64,000 nt of DNA from Aliarcobacter cryaerophilus (GTDB lineage Bacteria > Campylobacterota > Campylobacteria > Campylobacterales > Arcobacteraceae). Position numbers and translations under genes: made by a program. The notes below the pieces were generated by a model. That model did not search any database. It saw nothing but the letters and a program-made list of their open reading frames with translations, and was not told the DNA's origin. The stretch lies in the NCBI RefSeq assembly GCF_014352935.1, contig NZ_CP060694.1, forward strand, positions 1,550,001 through 1,614,000, written 5' to 3'. Positions within the stretch are counted from its first letter, which is position 1; each line of letters begins with the position of its first letter. Of this stretch, positions 55,320 through 64,000 are shown one piece after another.

Positions 55320-55634
55320 CTATTTAGAAACTTTTCCTATATGCTTTTCAACTGATTTGATTTTTGTTTCTATTCTATTTTCACCACTTGTTCTTATATC
55401 AAAATTAGCAACTGCATATACTCTATTACATCCTAACTCTTCAAGTTTTAAATAACAAAGATTTAATAAATCTAATAGCTCTTTTAGAGTTTTTGCTTCA
55501 ACAATTGTATTCATAGATGTTAATTGATAATCTAATCCACTACTTTTTATAACTTCTAAAACTTGTGCTACTTCTTTGCTTTTACTTCCTTTTGTATCTG
55601 TTGGAAACATTGCTAAACTCATTAAAACTGACAT
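55320..55634 (-). CDS. MTH1187/YkoF-like thiamine-binding domain protein
   Basis: 104 residues of the DUF77 fold. The N-terminal strand is MSVLMSLAMFPTD, then VAQVLEVIKSSGLDYQLTSMNTIVEA, then a C-terminal ANFDIRTSGENRIETKIKSVE. Proteins of this ferredoxin-like family bind thiamine or related ligands; the physiological role here is unknown. Divergent from the unknown gene at 55707. Confidence 0.8.
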   Translation of the reverse strand: MSVLMSLAMFPTDTKGSKSKEVAQVLEVIKSSGLDYQLTSMNTIVEAKTLKELLDLLNLCYLKLEELGCNRVYAVANFDIRTSGENRIETKIKSVEKHIGKVSK

Positions 55635-55706
55635 TTTTTATACCTTTTAAATCATATTTTCAAATTTGTTTTGCTAGTATATACAAATTTCATTAAAAGG
55701 ATAAAT

Positions 55707-56048
55707 ATGAAACTAGATGTAACGGCTGAAGTTATACTATCACAACTTGGTTATTCAAACAACGAAGCTTCTTTAAAACAAGCTCAAAAAGCTATAGATG
55801 TAACAAAAGGTTATGAAAAATTTGCAAAACAAATAATCACTCTAAATGACCACTTAAAAAAAATGAATGCCTATGTTGGTTTATCAAATAAAACAGATTT
55901 TTTTAAAATAAAATGTGATGAAAATGATTCAAAAGAGATAATTGAAGAGTTTCATGATGCTGTTTGGAAATGGGCAGAAAAATATAATGTAGAGCTTGAA
56001 AGACTTGATAAAAAACCAATTTATTATATTTTAGGAGTTTCAAACTAG
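55707..56048 (+). CDS. Conserved-looking protein of unknown function
   Basis: 113 residues starting at the ATG 55707 after AAAAGGA (a longer reading to 55671 lacks a ribosome site). Soluble, mainly alpha-helical, no signal peptide. Notable segments are KQAQKAIDVTKGYEKFAKQIITLNDHLKK and FHDAVWKWAEKYNVELERL. Composition and codon use match the neighbours. The stop codon lies within a terminator hairpin. I do not recognise the family; perhaps a genus-level protein. Confidence 0.65.
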   Translation: MKLDVTAEVILSQLGYSNNEASLKQAQKAIDVTKGYEKFAKQIITLNDHLKKMNAYVGLSNKTDFFKIKCDENDSKEIIEEFHDAVWKWAEKYNVELERLDKKPIYYILGVSN

Positions 56049-56064
56049 ATTTTCTAGTTTGAAA
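56038..56064. terminator. Terminator with embedded stop codon
   Basis: TTTCAAACTAG and CTAGTTTGAAA form an 11-bp stem with loop ATTTT. The TAG stop of the 55707 gene is in the left arm; convergent with msrBA. Confidence 0.65.
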
Positions 56065-56097
56065 TTTATAATAATTTTTTAAAAATTTAACTCTATT

Positions 56098-56943
56098 TTA
56101 AAAAACTTTTCTATAACTATGACAATATGGAGTTTTTCCACTCTTATTATAATAGTTTTGATGATAACTCTCTGCTTTATAAAATTTAACTTTTGGTCTT
56201 AAAGTTGTAGCAACTTTGTAAGCTTTTTTCTTTAATTGTTCAATTAACTCTTCTGCTATATTTTTTTGATTTTCTTCACAATAAAAAATTGCACTTAAAT
56301 ATTGAGTTCCTATATCTGGACCTTGTCCATTTGTTTGAGTAAAATCATGAATTTCAAAAAAAAGTTTTGCCAAAGTTTCATAACTTACAATACTTTCATC
56401 AAAAATAACTTCTACAACTTCTAAATGTCCACTAAAACCACCACAAACTATCTCATATGTAGGATTTTCTATATCTCCACCCATATATCCTGAAACTACT
56501 TCTAAAACTCCTATTTGTTTTTGAAATAAAAATTCTACTCCCCAAAAACAACCAGCTGCAAAATATGCTTTTTTAAAATTTTCTTTTTTTGATTTAAAAT
56601 TCAAAGATAGAGAATTTACACAATGTCTTATATTTTTTGAAGTAAAACCCTCTCCTTCAAAAATATGTCCTAAATGTCCACCACATTTTTGACAAACAAT
56701 CTCAACTCTTCTTCCATCAATATCTGGAACTTTTTTAATAGCACCAACTATCTCATCGTCAAAACTTGGCCATCCACAAGATGATTTGAACTTATCTTCA
56801 CTTTTATACAAAGGTGCATTACATTTTTTACAAAGATAAACTCCCTCTTCATAAAAATCATTATAAATACCACTAAATGGATATTCTGTACCTTTTTGCT
56901 CTATTATATACTTCTCATCTTCTGTTAAATTATTATATTTCAT
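56098..56943 (-). CDS. msrBA: Bifunctional methionine sulfoxide reductase MsrB-MsrA
   Basis: 281 residues. N-terminal MsrB domain (about 1-118): zinc cysteines C38/C41 and C84/C87, catalytic Cys108 in RHCVNSLSLNF. C-terminal MsrA domain (about 124-281): catalytic Cys132 in GCFWGVEFLF, plus SGYMGGDIENPTYE and the C-terminal YHQNYY. Repairs both R- and S-methionine sulfoxide. Domain order is B then A, opposite to the A-B order of Neisseria PilB. No signal peptide, so cytosolic. Fits the oxidative-stress content of the window. Confidence 0.95.
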   Translation of the reverse strand: MKYNNLTEDEKYIIEQKGTEYPFSGIYNDFYEEGVYLCKKCNAPLYKSEDKFKSSCGWPSFDDEIVGAIKKVPDIDGRRVEIVCQKCGGHLGHIFEGEGFTSKNIRHCVNSLSLNFKSKKENFKKAYFAAGCFWGVEFLFQKQIGVLEVVSGYMGGDIENPTYEIVCGGFSGHLEVVEVIFDESIVSYETLAKLFFEIHDFTQTNGQGPDIGTQYLSAIFYCEENQKNIAEELIEQLKKKAYKVATTLRPKVKFYKAESYHQNYYNKSGKTPYCHSYRKVF

Positions 56944-57005
56944 AGATTTATTTCCTTTAAAATAGTATTATACAAGTTTAAAGATTATAAAAAAAGGGAA
57001 TTTAA

Positions 57006-57344
57006 ATGAAAGAGAATTTACTTATCGTTTGGACCAATGGAGATATTGAAGTTGCAAATAACTTTCCACTTCTATATTCAAGTGTAATTTTAGATAGACA
57101 ATATTGGAAAACAGCACATTTAATGCTTTGGGGACCATCAATTTTACTCGTAAAAGAGACTTTTATTCAAGAAAAACTAAAACATATTTTAAGCACAGGT
57201 GTAACAATGAGTGCTTGTATAGTTTGTGTAGAAGATTATGGTGCAAGAGCTGAATTAGAAAAACTTGGTATTGAAATAACTCATACTGGTGAATTTTTAA
57301 CAAACGCCTTAAAAGATGAAACTTTTTCTGTTTTAACTATTTAA
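57006..57344 (+). CDS. DsrE-family protein
   Basis: 112 residues of the DsrE/YchN fold: start MKENLLIVWTNGDIEVA, the central LMLWGPSILLVKE and a cysteine pair region MSACIVCVEDYGA, followed by LEKLGIEITHTGEFLTNAL. Members take part in sulfur transfer or act as small oligomeric proteins; the two cysteines in ACIVC could be functional. The 3' end overlaps the bioA 3' end by 4 bp (convergent). Confidence 0.75.
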   Translation: MKENLLIVWTNGDIEVANNFPLLYSSVILDRQYWKTAHLMLWGPSILLVKETFIQEKLKHILSTGVTMSACIVCVEDYGARAELEKLGIEITHTGEFLTNALKDETFSVLTI

Positions 57345-58612
57345 GAGAGTTCTTCTAGATATTTTATTGCTTCTATCATGGTTTTTGTGATTTTTTTTAG
57401 CTCTTTTTTTGATATTGTATATGCAACGATAGAGTAAAAAAGTTTTCCAAAAGGACGAAGCCAAACTCCATTTTTTACACAATAATCTTGAAGTTGTGAA
57501 GCATAAATATCATCTTTTAGCTCTATTACTCCAATTGCTCCAATATTTCTTATATCTTTTACTAAAAAGCTATCTTTTACTTTTTCTAAATCTTTTTTAA
57601 AAATTTTCTCAATTTTTAAAATTTTTTTTCTCCAATCATAACTTAAAAGCTCATCAATAGCTGCATTTGCAACACTACATGCTAGTGGATTTGCCATAAA
57701 TGTTGGTCCATGCATTAAAACTTTAATATCACTATTTGAAATAGCATCACTTATATCTTTAGATGTAATCATTGCGGCCATTGTCAAAGTTCCACCAGTA
57801 AGACCTTTTCCAATAGTTAAAATATCTGGTTTTATATTTGTATGTAAAAAAGCAAACATCTCTCCTGTATGTCCAAAACCAGTTGCAATCTCATCTAAAA
57901 TCATCAAAATATCATATTTTGTACAAAGTTCTCTTACTTTTTCTAAATATTTGGGATTATATATCCTCATTCCACCTGCACCTTGCACAACTGGTTCAAG
58001 AATAAATCCTGCAATTTTTTCATGATTTATTTTTAAAGTTTTCTCTAAATCTTCTAAAGCTTTACTAAAATCTGCTTCAAATCCCAATCCTGGAGCCTCT
58101 ACAAAAATATTAGAACTTAAATAGTCACCATATAAAGAGTGCATTGAATTTTCAGGATCACAAACACTCATAGCTCCTAATGTATCTCCGTGATAAGCAT
58201 TTTTTAAAGCTAAAAATTTAAACTTCTCTTTGCCTTTTGCTTTTTGATACAAAATTGCTGTTTTTAATGCAACTTCTACTGAAACAGAGCCACTATCACA
58301 TAAAAATACAGAGTTTAAACCAGTTATTTCTACAAGCTTTTTGGCTAGGATTGAAGCTGGAGAATGAGTTAAACCTCCAAACATAATATGAGGCATAATT
58401 TTTGCTTGCTTTTTCAAAGATTTATATATCTTTTTATTGTTATAACCTAAAATTGCACTCCACCATGAGCTCATTCCATCAATTAAAATCTCACCGTTTT
58501 CCAAAAAAATTTTGCAATTTTTTGTTTTTTTAACGCCCAAAATTGGACTTTTTGATGGTAAAGAGTTATAAGGATGCCAAAGATGGTTTTTATCTATTTC
58601 TAAATAATTCAA
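57341..58612 (-). CDS. bioA: Adenosylmethionine-8-amino-7-oxononanoate aminotransferase
   Basis: 423 residues, a class III aminotransferase with a BioA-specific start (HLWHPYNSLPSKSP). The PLP site is recognisable: DEIATGFGHTGEMFA and the Schiff-base lysine region TIGKGLTGGTLTMAA. Catalyses the SAM-dependent KAPA to DAPA step of biotin synthesis. The TTG start overlaps the stop of the upstream sensor kinase by 4 bp (TTGA), so translation is coupled. No other bio genes are in the window except the ligase birA at 43355. Confidence 0.94.
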   Translation of the reverse strand: MNYLEIDKNHLWHPYNSLPSKSPILGVKKTKNCKIFLENGEILIDGMSSWWSAILGYNNKKIYKSLKKQAKIMPHIMFGGLTHSPASILAKKLVEITGLNSVFLCDSGSVSVEVALKTAILYQKAKGKEKFKFLALKNAYHGDTLGAMSVCDPENSMHSLYGDYLSSNIFVEAPGLGFEADFSKALEDLEKTLKINHEKIAGFILEPVVQGAGGMRIYNPKYLEKVRELCTKYDILMILDEIATGFGHTGEMFAFLHTNIKPDILTIGKGLTGGTLTMAAMITSKDISDAISNSDIKVLMHGPTFMANPLACSVANAAIDELLSYDWRKKILKIEKIFKKDLEKVKDSFLVKDIRNIGAIGVIELKDDIYASQLQDYCVKNGVWLRPFGKLFYSIVAYTISKKELKKITKTMIEAIKYLEELS

Positions 58613-60549
58613 TTTTTTATCTCTTCAAATATATTTTTAGTTAAAATAATTGTTGTAATAACACCTTTTTGTTCAATATTTTTATATTTAAAACTACAAT
58701 TTTTCATAAAAATATCTCCATTTAAATGAGTCTTTATAATCTGATTTGACATATAAAGTCCTATTCCTGTTCCACTATATTGGTGTTTTGTAGTGAAATA
58801 TGGTTCAAATACTTTATCTAAAATATCATCTTCTACTCCACCTGCATTATCTTTTATCTCTATTAAAATCCTATTTGGAAAGTTTTTTATTGATATAAAA
58901 ATAACTCTATCTTTAATTTTTTTCTCAATAAAAGCATCTTTTGAGTTACTTATAATATTTATAAAAACTTGCATAAGCTCTGTTTCATATGCAGTAATAT
59001 CAATATCTTCATATTCAAACTCAACTTTAATAGAGTTTTCTTTTAAAACTGTCTCTAAAAAACTCAAGCTTTTTTCAATATTTTTTACCAAGCTAAACTT
59101 TGTTTTATCTTTTTGCGGTTTAAAAAAATATCTAAAATCATCTATTGTATCAGATAGATATTTTGCAGTATCTACTATTTGCTCTATACTTTTGATAAAA
59201 TCTTCATCTTCTAAAATATTTAACTGTTTTTTTAATTTTAACCCACTAGCACTTGTACTAATAACAGAAAGTGGTTGTCTCCACTGATGAGCTATATTTT
59301 CTATCATTTGTCCCATTGCTACCATTTTTTGTTGTTGAGCCAAAATTCTATCTTTTTCTTGATGCTTATCTAACTCTTTTTTTATCCTTGTTGCAAGCTT
59401 TTTATTCATTATTTTTAATCTATTTGTTTTTATATTTACAAGGTTTTTTAATCTTTTATTTAACTTTATTATAAAATATTGTCTATATACGAAAATAGCT
59501 GTAATAATAAAAATAATTAATATAAGTTTTGATAAAAATGCTAAATTAAAATGCTCTTCAAACTTAGAATATAACCATTTTTCTAATCTATTTTTTTTAT
59601 CATATCCTATAAAATTGTCTATTTTAAATTCACTATTTATATATCCCATAACATTGTATAAGTCATATATTCTTTGAACTTTTTCTTGTTTAATATCTCC
59701 TAATTTATTATTATTTAAATATGATAACTTCTTTAACTCATTTGCTTCAAAAATAAGCTCATCTTTTGAAATATTTTGAGTATTATATTTTTCAAAAATA
59801 ATATCAACACTTTGTTCTATATTACTATAAGCATATTCCCATCCTTTTAAAGATGCTTTTTTAAATTTTTCAACAATATTATAATCATTGTTATATTTAT
59901 CAATATTTGTAATTAAAAAATCACTATACATATCAAAGCCATAATCTTTTGGATAAAAAATATTATATTTTATTTGCTCTTTTTGTAATATATATGGTGC
60001 TTTTGATGTATATGCAGAGATAATATCAACTCTTTTTTCTATCAAGTCATAAATATTGTGTGAGTGTTCTACTTGAGTTATACTTTTTAAATCTATTTTA
60101 CTAGCTGACAACATAGCTTTTAATGAAACTTCACTTACATCATCTTTTGTTCTCATAAGTTTTTTATTTTCAAACTTTTTAAATGTATCTATTCCTGAAT
60201 CTTTTGTTGTTAAAAGTACTAAAGGAGTTGCTTGAAAAATTGCTGCAAGGGCTATAATTTTTGGATATTTTGCTTTTTCAAGAATTAGATTTTCTCTTCC
60301 TATTGCAAAATCTACATCTCCATCATTTACCATTTTTGGGATATTCATACCTAAAGAAAATGGTAAAATCTCTACATCAAGTCCAGCATCTTTGTAAAAA
60401 CCTTGCTCTTTTGCCATATAATAACCAGCAAATTGAAACTGATCAAACCAAGATAGTTGAATTGTAACTTTTGTTAAATCTTTTGAATATAAGTTTGTAT
60501 TTAAAAAGATTAATAAAAAAAGAAGTTTAAGATTTAAAAAAAGTCTCAA
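58609..60549 (-). CDS. Sensor histidine kinase with NMT1/THI5-like periplasmic domain
   Basis: 646 residues. A signal or anchor sequence (1-22) is followed by an ABC-type substrate-binding domain of the NMT1/THI5 kind (about 25-315; VTIQLSWFDQFQFAGYYMAKEQGFY is diagnostic). Then come a membrane helix (338-358), a coiled coil (362-405), HisKA with His421 in NIAHQWRQPLSV and HATPase (IISNSKDAF, DNAGGVEDDILDKVF, GTGIGLYMS). The extracellular half binds pyrimidine precursors or taurine-like molecules in relatives; ligand unknown here. No response regulator is adjacent. It starts at TTG after AAAGG and overlaps bioA by 4 bp. Confidence 0.88.
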   Translation of the reverse strand: MRLFLNLKLLFLLIFLNTNLYSKDLTKVTIQLSWFDQFQFAGYYMAKEQGFYKDAGLDVEILPFSLGMNIPKMVNDGDVDFAIGRENLILEKAKYPKIIALAAIFQATPLVLLTTKDSGIDTFKKFENKKLMRTKDDVSEVSLKAMLSASKIDLKSITQVEHSHNIYDLIEKRVDIISAYTSKAPYILQKEQIKYNIFYPKDYGFDMYSDFLITNIDKYNNDYNIVEKFKKASLKGWEYAYSNIEQSVDIIFEKYNTQNISKDELIFEANELKKLSYLNNNKLGDIKQEKVQRIYDLYNVMGYINSEFKIDNFIGYDKKNRLEKWLYSKFEEHFNLAFLSKLILIIFIITAIFVYRQYFIIKLNKRLKNLVNIKTNRLKIMNKKLATRIKKELDKHQEKDRILAQQQKMVAMGQMIENIAHQWRQPLSVISTSASGLKLKKQLNILEDEDFIKSIEQIVDTAKYLSDTIDDFRYFFKPQKDKTKFSLVKNIEKSLSFLETVLKENSIKVEFEYEDIDITAYETELMQVFINIISNSKDAFIEKKIKDRVIFISIKNFPNRILIEIKDNAGGVEDDILDKVFEPYFTTKHQYSGTGIGLYMSNQIIKTHLNGDIFMKNCSFKYKNIEQKGVITTIILTKNIFEEIKN

Positions 60550-60563
60550 TTTTTGCCTTTAAA

Positions 60564-60591
60564 ATCTATACCAAAATATTTTGGTATAGAT
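60564..60591. terminator. Terminator between purH and the sensor kinase gene
   Basis: ATCTATACCAAAA and TTTTGGTATAGAT form a perfect 13-bp inverted repeat with a 2-bp centre, 17 bp past the purH stop. Confidence 0.75.
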
Positions 60592-60608
60592 AATTTTAAT
60601 ATAAATAG

Positions 60609-62141
60609 TTAATGTAAAAAGTGTCTAATTCCTGAGAAATATAAAGCCATACCATACTCATTTGCAGCTTCTATAATTTCATCATCCCTAATACTTCCAC
60701 CTGGTTCAATTACACATTTAACACCAGCTTTTTGTGCCTCATCAATGCTATCTCTAAATGGGAAAAATGCTTCAGATGCTAGTACTGCTCCATTTACATC
60801 TAATCCCATATCACTAGCTTTTCTAAGTGCTGCTTTACTTGCATCAACTCTGCTTGTCATTCCCATTCCAACAGCAACCATTGCAGAGTTTTTAACATAC
60901 ACAACACAGTTTGATTTTGTCAAACTTGCTATTTTGTAAGCTATTTCCATATCTTTTATCTCTTCTTTAGTTGCAGCTCTTGAAGACATAAGTTTAGAGT
61001 TTTTAACCTCATCATCTGCAACTTTATCAGCCTCTTGATATACAAAACCACCATCAACTCTTTTGAAATCAAAACTATCATTTGCTAGTTCTAAATATTT
61101 TGTTCCTTGTGAGAATAGTTTGATTCTTTTTTTAGTTTCAAAAACTTCAACAGCATCTGCAGTGAAATCTGCTGCAAAAACAACTTCAAGGAAAATTTCA
61201 TTCATTTTTTCTGCTAACTCTTTATCAACTACTCCATTTACAGCAACAACTCCACCAAATGCACTAACTGGATCACATTTTAAAGCTTCAACATAAGAGT
61301 TTAATAGTGTATCTTTAATAGCAAAGCCACAAGGATTTCCATGTTTAACTATACAAACAGCATTATCTGTTCCAAAAGATGCAGCAATTCTAGCAGCTCC
61401 ACTAATATCACCCATATTATTAAAACTTGGCTCTCCTTTGATTACTTTGAATTTATTTGAAAATTGAGATTCAAACTCATATAAAGCACCTTTTTGATGA
61501 GGATTCTCTCCATATCTTGTATCAAATACTTTAGATCCAACAATAAACTGTTTTGCACCAAAACCATTGTTAAATCTTTTATTCATATAGTTTGCAATCA
61601 TAGAGTCATAAGAAGCTGTGTGTTCATAAGCTTTAATCATTAAATCTCTTCTAAACTCTACCGTATTTGTATTGTTTTTAAGATTATTTAGTACTAAATC
61701 ATAATCAGCAACATCTGTTACAATAATTACACTATCAAAGTTTTTAGCAGCACTTCTTACCATTGCTGGTCCACCAATATCAATATTTTCAATAATCTCT
61801 TCAAAATCATCTGTTTTTTCAATTGTTGCTTTAAATGGATATAAATTTACACAAACTAAATCAATCCCTTCTACACCTAATTCTTTTGCTTGGTCAAGAT
61901 GAGATTGTTTATCTCGTCTATGTAAAATTCCACCATGAATATATGGATTTAGAGTTTTTACTCTACCTTCAAAACACTCAGGAAATTTTGTAACCTCATT
62001 TGCTTCAATTACAGCTATTCCCTCTTCTTTTAACTTACTATATGTTCCACCTGTTGAAATAATCTCATATCCAAGTTTCACAAGCTCTTTTGCAAAATTT
62101 ACAACACTACTTTTATCACTTACACTAATTAATGCTCTCAT
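60609..62141 (-). CDS. purH: Bifunctional AICAR transformylase / IMP cyclohydrolase
   Basis: 510 residues. The N-terminal MGS-like cyclohydrolase domain ([48 protein letters not shown]) is followed by the transformylase domain ([51 protein letters not shown]). Last two steps of IMP synthesis. 16 bp after purL, thus a purL-purH unit ending at a terminator. Confidence 0.97.
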   Translation of the reverse strand: MRALISVSDKSSVVNFAKELVKLGYEIISTGGTYSKLKEEGIAVIEANEVTKFPECFEGRVKTLNPYIHGGILHRRDKQSHLDQAKELGVEGIDLVCVNLYPFKATIEKTDDFEEIIENIDIGGPAMVRSAAKNFDSVIIVTDVADYDLVLNNLKNNTNTVEFRRDLMIKAYEHTASYDSMIANYMNKRFNNGFGAKQFIVGSKVFDTRYGENPHQKGALYEFESQFSNKFKVIKGEPSFNNMGDISGAARIAASFGTDNAVCIVKHGNPCGFAIKDTLLNSYVEALKCDPVSAFGGVVAVNGVVDKELAEKMNEIFLEVVFAADFTADAVEVFETKKRIKLFSQGTKYLELANDSFDFKRVDGGFVYQEADKVADDEVKNSKLMSSRAATKEEIKDMEIAYKIASLTKSNCVVYVKNSAMVAVGMGMTSRVDASKAALRKASDMGLDVNGAVLASEAFFPFRDSIDEAQKAGVKCVIEPGGSIRDDEIIEAANEYGMALYFSGIRHFLH

Positions 62142-62157
62142 CTTTTACCTTATTTTC

Positions 62158-64000
62158 TTATTGATCTTGTTCTATTACTTCTTTAAATCTGTTAAAGTAA
62201 ACTTTGCTCAGATTATCTAACTCTTTAAAAATATCATTTATAATAAATTTATCTCCACCTGTTCTTCCAATAGCTACATAAGAAACTCTGTTTTTAGAAG
62301 CTAATTTCTCAAACTCTTCACAATTTTTTGGATTTACTTCAACTATTGCTCTACTTAATGATTCACTAAAAATATCTTTAGAATCATTTAAGGATATATT
62401 AGCTTCAACTCCAATATTTCCTACAACTGCCATTTTTGCTAAAGATATAGCAACTCCACCAAGATTTACATCTTTGGCACTTTTTAAAAGTTTTGCTCTG
62501 TTTGCTTCAATTACTGTATTCCATAAAGCTAACTCTTTTTCAAAATCAACTTTTGGATGAACTCCAGCAACTTTTCCATAAAGTTTTTTTAGATATAAAC
62601 TTCCACCAAACTCACTATAAGTATCACCTAAAAGATATAATACATTTCCACTTTCTTGAAGTTTTGAAGGAAGTACATTTTGTGCATCTTCATTTACTCC
62701 AACCATAGCAATTGATGGCGTTGGAAAAACACTAACTCCATTTGTTTCATTGTATAAAGATACATTTCCACCAATTACAGGAGTATTTAATGCTCTACAA
62801 GCATTTTTAATACCTTCACAACTCTCTTTAAATTGCCACATAACTTCTGGATTTTGAGGATTTCCAAAATTTAGACAATCTGTAATAGCTTTTGGAACAG
62901 CCCCAGTCATAGCAACATTTCTACCACTCTCCATAACAGCAGCTGCTGCTCCTAATTGTGGATTTATATAACAAAATCTTGTGTTACAATCAGCACTCAT
63001 AGATAAAGCTTTACCAGTCTCTTTGATTCTAATTGTAGAACCATCCAAACTTCCTGGACCTTTTATAGTATTTGTTTGAACCATTGAGTCAAATTGAGAG
63101 TAAATCCAAGATTTATCTACAACTTCCATATCACTAAATAACTCATCAAAAGCAATTTGATTTGAAATTTGTTTATCCATATTTACATTTGAAATAGTTT
63201 TTAAATATTCAGGCTCACTTACAGGTCTATCTAAAACTGGTGCCTCTTCTGATACTGGTTGAACTGGAATATCAGCTACTTTTTCACCATGCCAAAATAA
63301 TTCCATGTTACCAGTATTTGTAACTTCTCCAATAACAGCAACATCTAGCTCCCATTTTTGGAAAATATCAATTATTTGTTGCTCACAACCTTTTTTAGCA
63401 CAAATAAGCATTCTTTCTTGAGACTCTGAAAGCATAAAATCATAAGGAGTCATACCCTCTTCTCGTGCAGGAACTTTATCTAAGTGCATAATCATTCCAC
63501 TTCCACTTCTTCCAGCCATCTCAAATGAAGATGATGTAAGCCCAGCAGCTCCCATATCTTGAATACCAACAATTAAATCAGCTTTAAATAGTTCTAAACA
63601 AGCCTCTAAAAGTAGCTTTTCAGTAAATGGATCTCCAACTTGAACAGTTGGTCTTTTGCTTTCACTATCTTCAGTAAAAGAGGCACTTGACATAACAGCA
63701 CCACCAAGACCATCTCGTCCTGTTTTACTTCCAACATAGATAACTGGATTTCCAATTCCCTCAGCTCTTCCATAAAAAATCTCATCAGTTTTTGCAAGAC
63801 CTAAAGTAAATGCATTTACTAGATTATTTCCAGCATAACACTCTTCAAAACTTGTCTCTCCACCAATAGTAGGAACTCCCATACAGTTTCCATATCCACC
63901 AATTCCAGCAACAACACCTTTTAAAAGGTATCTATGTTTTTTTGCAGTTTCGCTATTACCTTCAATTGAAGCAAATCTAATTGAGTTCATACTTGCAACT
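62158..64000 (-). CDS. purL: Phosphoribosylformylglycinamidine synthase subunit PurL, 3' part
   Basis: At least 614 residues are visible; the reading frame stays open through the right edge, so the first roughly 110-120 residues are missing. Recognisable segments are IGGYGNCMGVPTIGGETSFEE, the ATP-binding IYVGSKTGRDGLGGA, QDMGAAGLTSSSFEMAGRSGSGM and PVIGGNVSLYNE. This is the small PurL of the PurSLQ-type complex, about 730 residues, not the 1300-residue fused enzyme. ATP-dependent amidation of FGAR to FGAM. Confidence 0.96.
   Translation of the reverse strand, partial: VASMNSIRFASIEGNSETAKKHRYLLKGVVAGIGGYGNCMGVPTIGGETSFEECYAGNNLVNAFTLGLAKTDEIFYGRAEGIGNPVIYVGSKTGRDGLGGAVMSSASFTEDSESKRPTVQVGDPFTEKLLLEACLELFKADLIVGIQDMGAAGLTSSSFEMAGRSGSGMIMHLDKVPAREEGMTPYDFMLSESQERMLICAKKGCEQQIIDIFQKWELDVAVIGEVTNTGNMELFWHGEKVADIPVQPVSEEAPVLDRPVSEPEYLKTISNVNMDKQISNQIAFDELFSDMEVVDKSWIYSQFDSMVQTNTIKGPGSLDGSTIRIKETGKALSMSADCNTRFCYINPQLGAAAAVMESGRNVAMTGAVPKAITDCLNFGNPQNPEVMWQFKESCEGIKNACRALNTPVIGGNVSLYNETNGVSVFPTPSIAMVGVNEDAQNVLPSKLQESGNVLYLLGDTYSEFGGSLYLKKLYGKVAGVHPKVDFEKELALWNTVIEANRAKLLKSAKDVNLGGVAISLAKMAVVGNIGVEANISLNDSKDIFSESLSRAIVEVNPKNCEEFEKLASKNRVSYVAIGRTGGDKFIINDIFKELDNLSKVYFNRFKEVIEQDQ

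Overview
The window is a 64 kb chromosomal segment of a very AT-rich Campylobacterota bacterium, most likely Arcobacter/Aliarcobacter. The main evidence is the gene order. Read on the minus strand from about 49.0 kb down to 29.0 kb, it runs rplU-rpmA-obg-proB-fmt-[two extra genes]-birA-parA-parB-atpF'FHAGDC-tolQRAB-pal-cpoB-slyD-fabD-mtnN. From memory this matches the Campylobacter jejuni Cj0094-Cj0117 block. CiaB, a katA plus ankyrin-repeat pair and a short PUA-less ProB fit the same group. Coding density is very high, many genes overlap by 4-17 bp, and several use TTG starts. I see no mobile element, phage, CRISPR array, rRNA or tRNA. No gene-free stretch exceeds 300 bases; the longest is 962-1204, which holds a CIRCE heat-shock operator.

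Layout. 1-961: 5' part of htpG (minus strand) behind a near-perfect CIRCE. 1205-6396: a REC-GGDEF diguanylate cyclase and a 1425-residue hybrid histidine kinase. 6503-8714: a small membrane protein and CiaB, which carries an HEYGH metallopeptidase-like motif. 8784-14731: agmatinase-like protein, ABM-family protein, AlkC-type DNA glycosylase, YbaK, a methyltransferase, a DMT transporter, a small outer-membrane barrel and a truncated globin. 14853-18672: a LetAB/PqiAB-type lipid transport operon with LetA split into two half-proteins and a seven-MCE LetB. 18756-21825: oxidative-stress genes (katA, ankyrin protein, doxX, sodB). 21918-24188: a short LeuA preceded by a 20-residue Leu-containing leader ORF, and an AraC regulator. 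24236-28894: MscS channel, Mn-pyrophosphatase, YchJ, a half-size asparaginase-domain protein and aspartase. 28956-50707: the conserved block above plus dnaG. 50788-54384: a LapB/YciM-like gene split by a frameshift at an A7 run, then rnc, aroC and an M15 peptidase. 54376-64000: PPK2, a thiamine-binding-like protein, a gene of unknown function, MsrBA, a DsrE-like protein, bioA with an overlapping THI5/NMT1-sensor histidine kinase, purH and partial purL.

Functional themes are the envelope (Tol-Pal, LetAB, LapB, M15 peptidase), energy (F1 ATP synthase, pyrophosphatase, PPK2), peroxide/superoxide/methionine-sulfoxide defence, Asn/Asp and leucine metabolism, and signalling. The most promising signals are the putative leuA leader peptide with genome-rare Leu codons, the A AAA AAG frameshift site in the LapB-like gene, the CIRCE at htpG, two predicted leaderless mRNAs (birA, dnaG) with nearly identical TATAAT-N6-ATG starts, the split LetA, the HEYGH motif in CiaB, and the THI5-type sensor kinase overlapping bioA. 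All calls are from reading the sequence; no searches were run.
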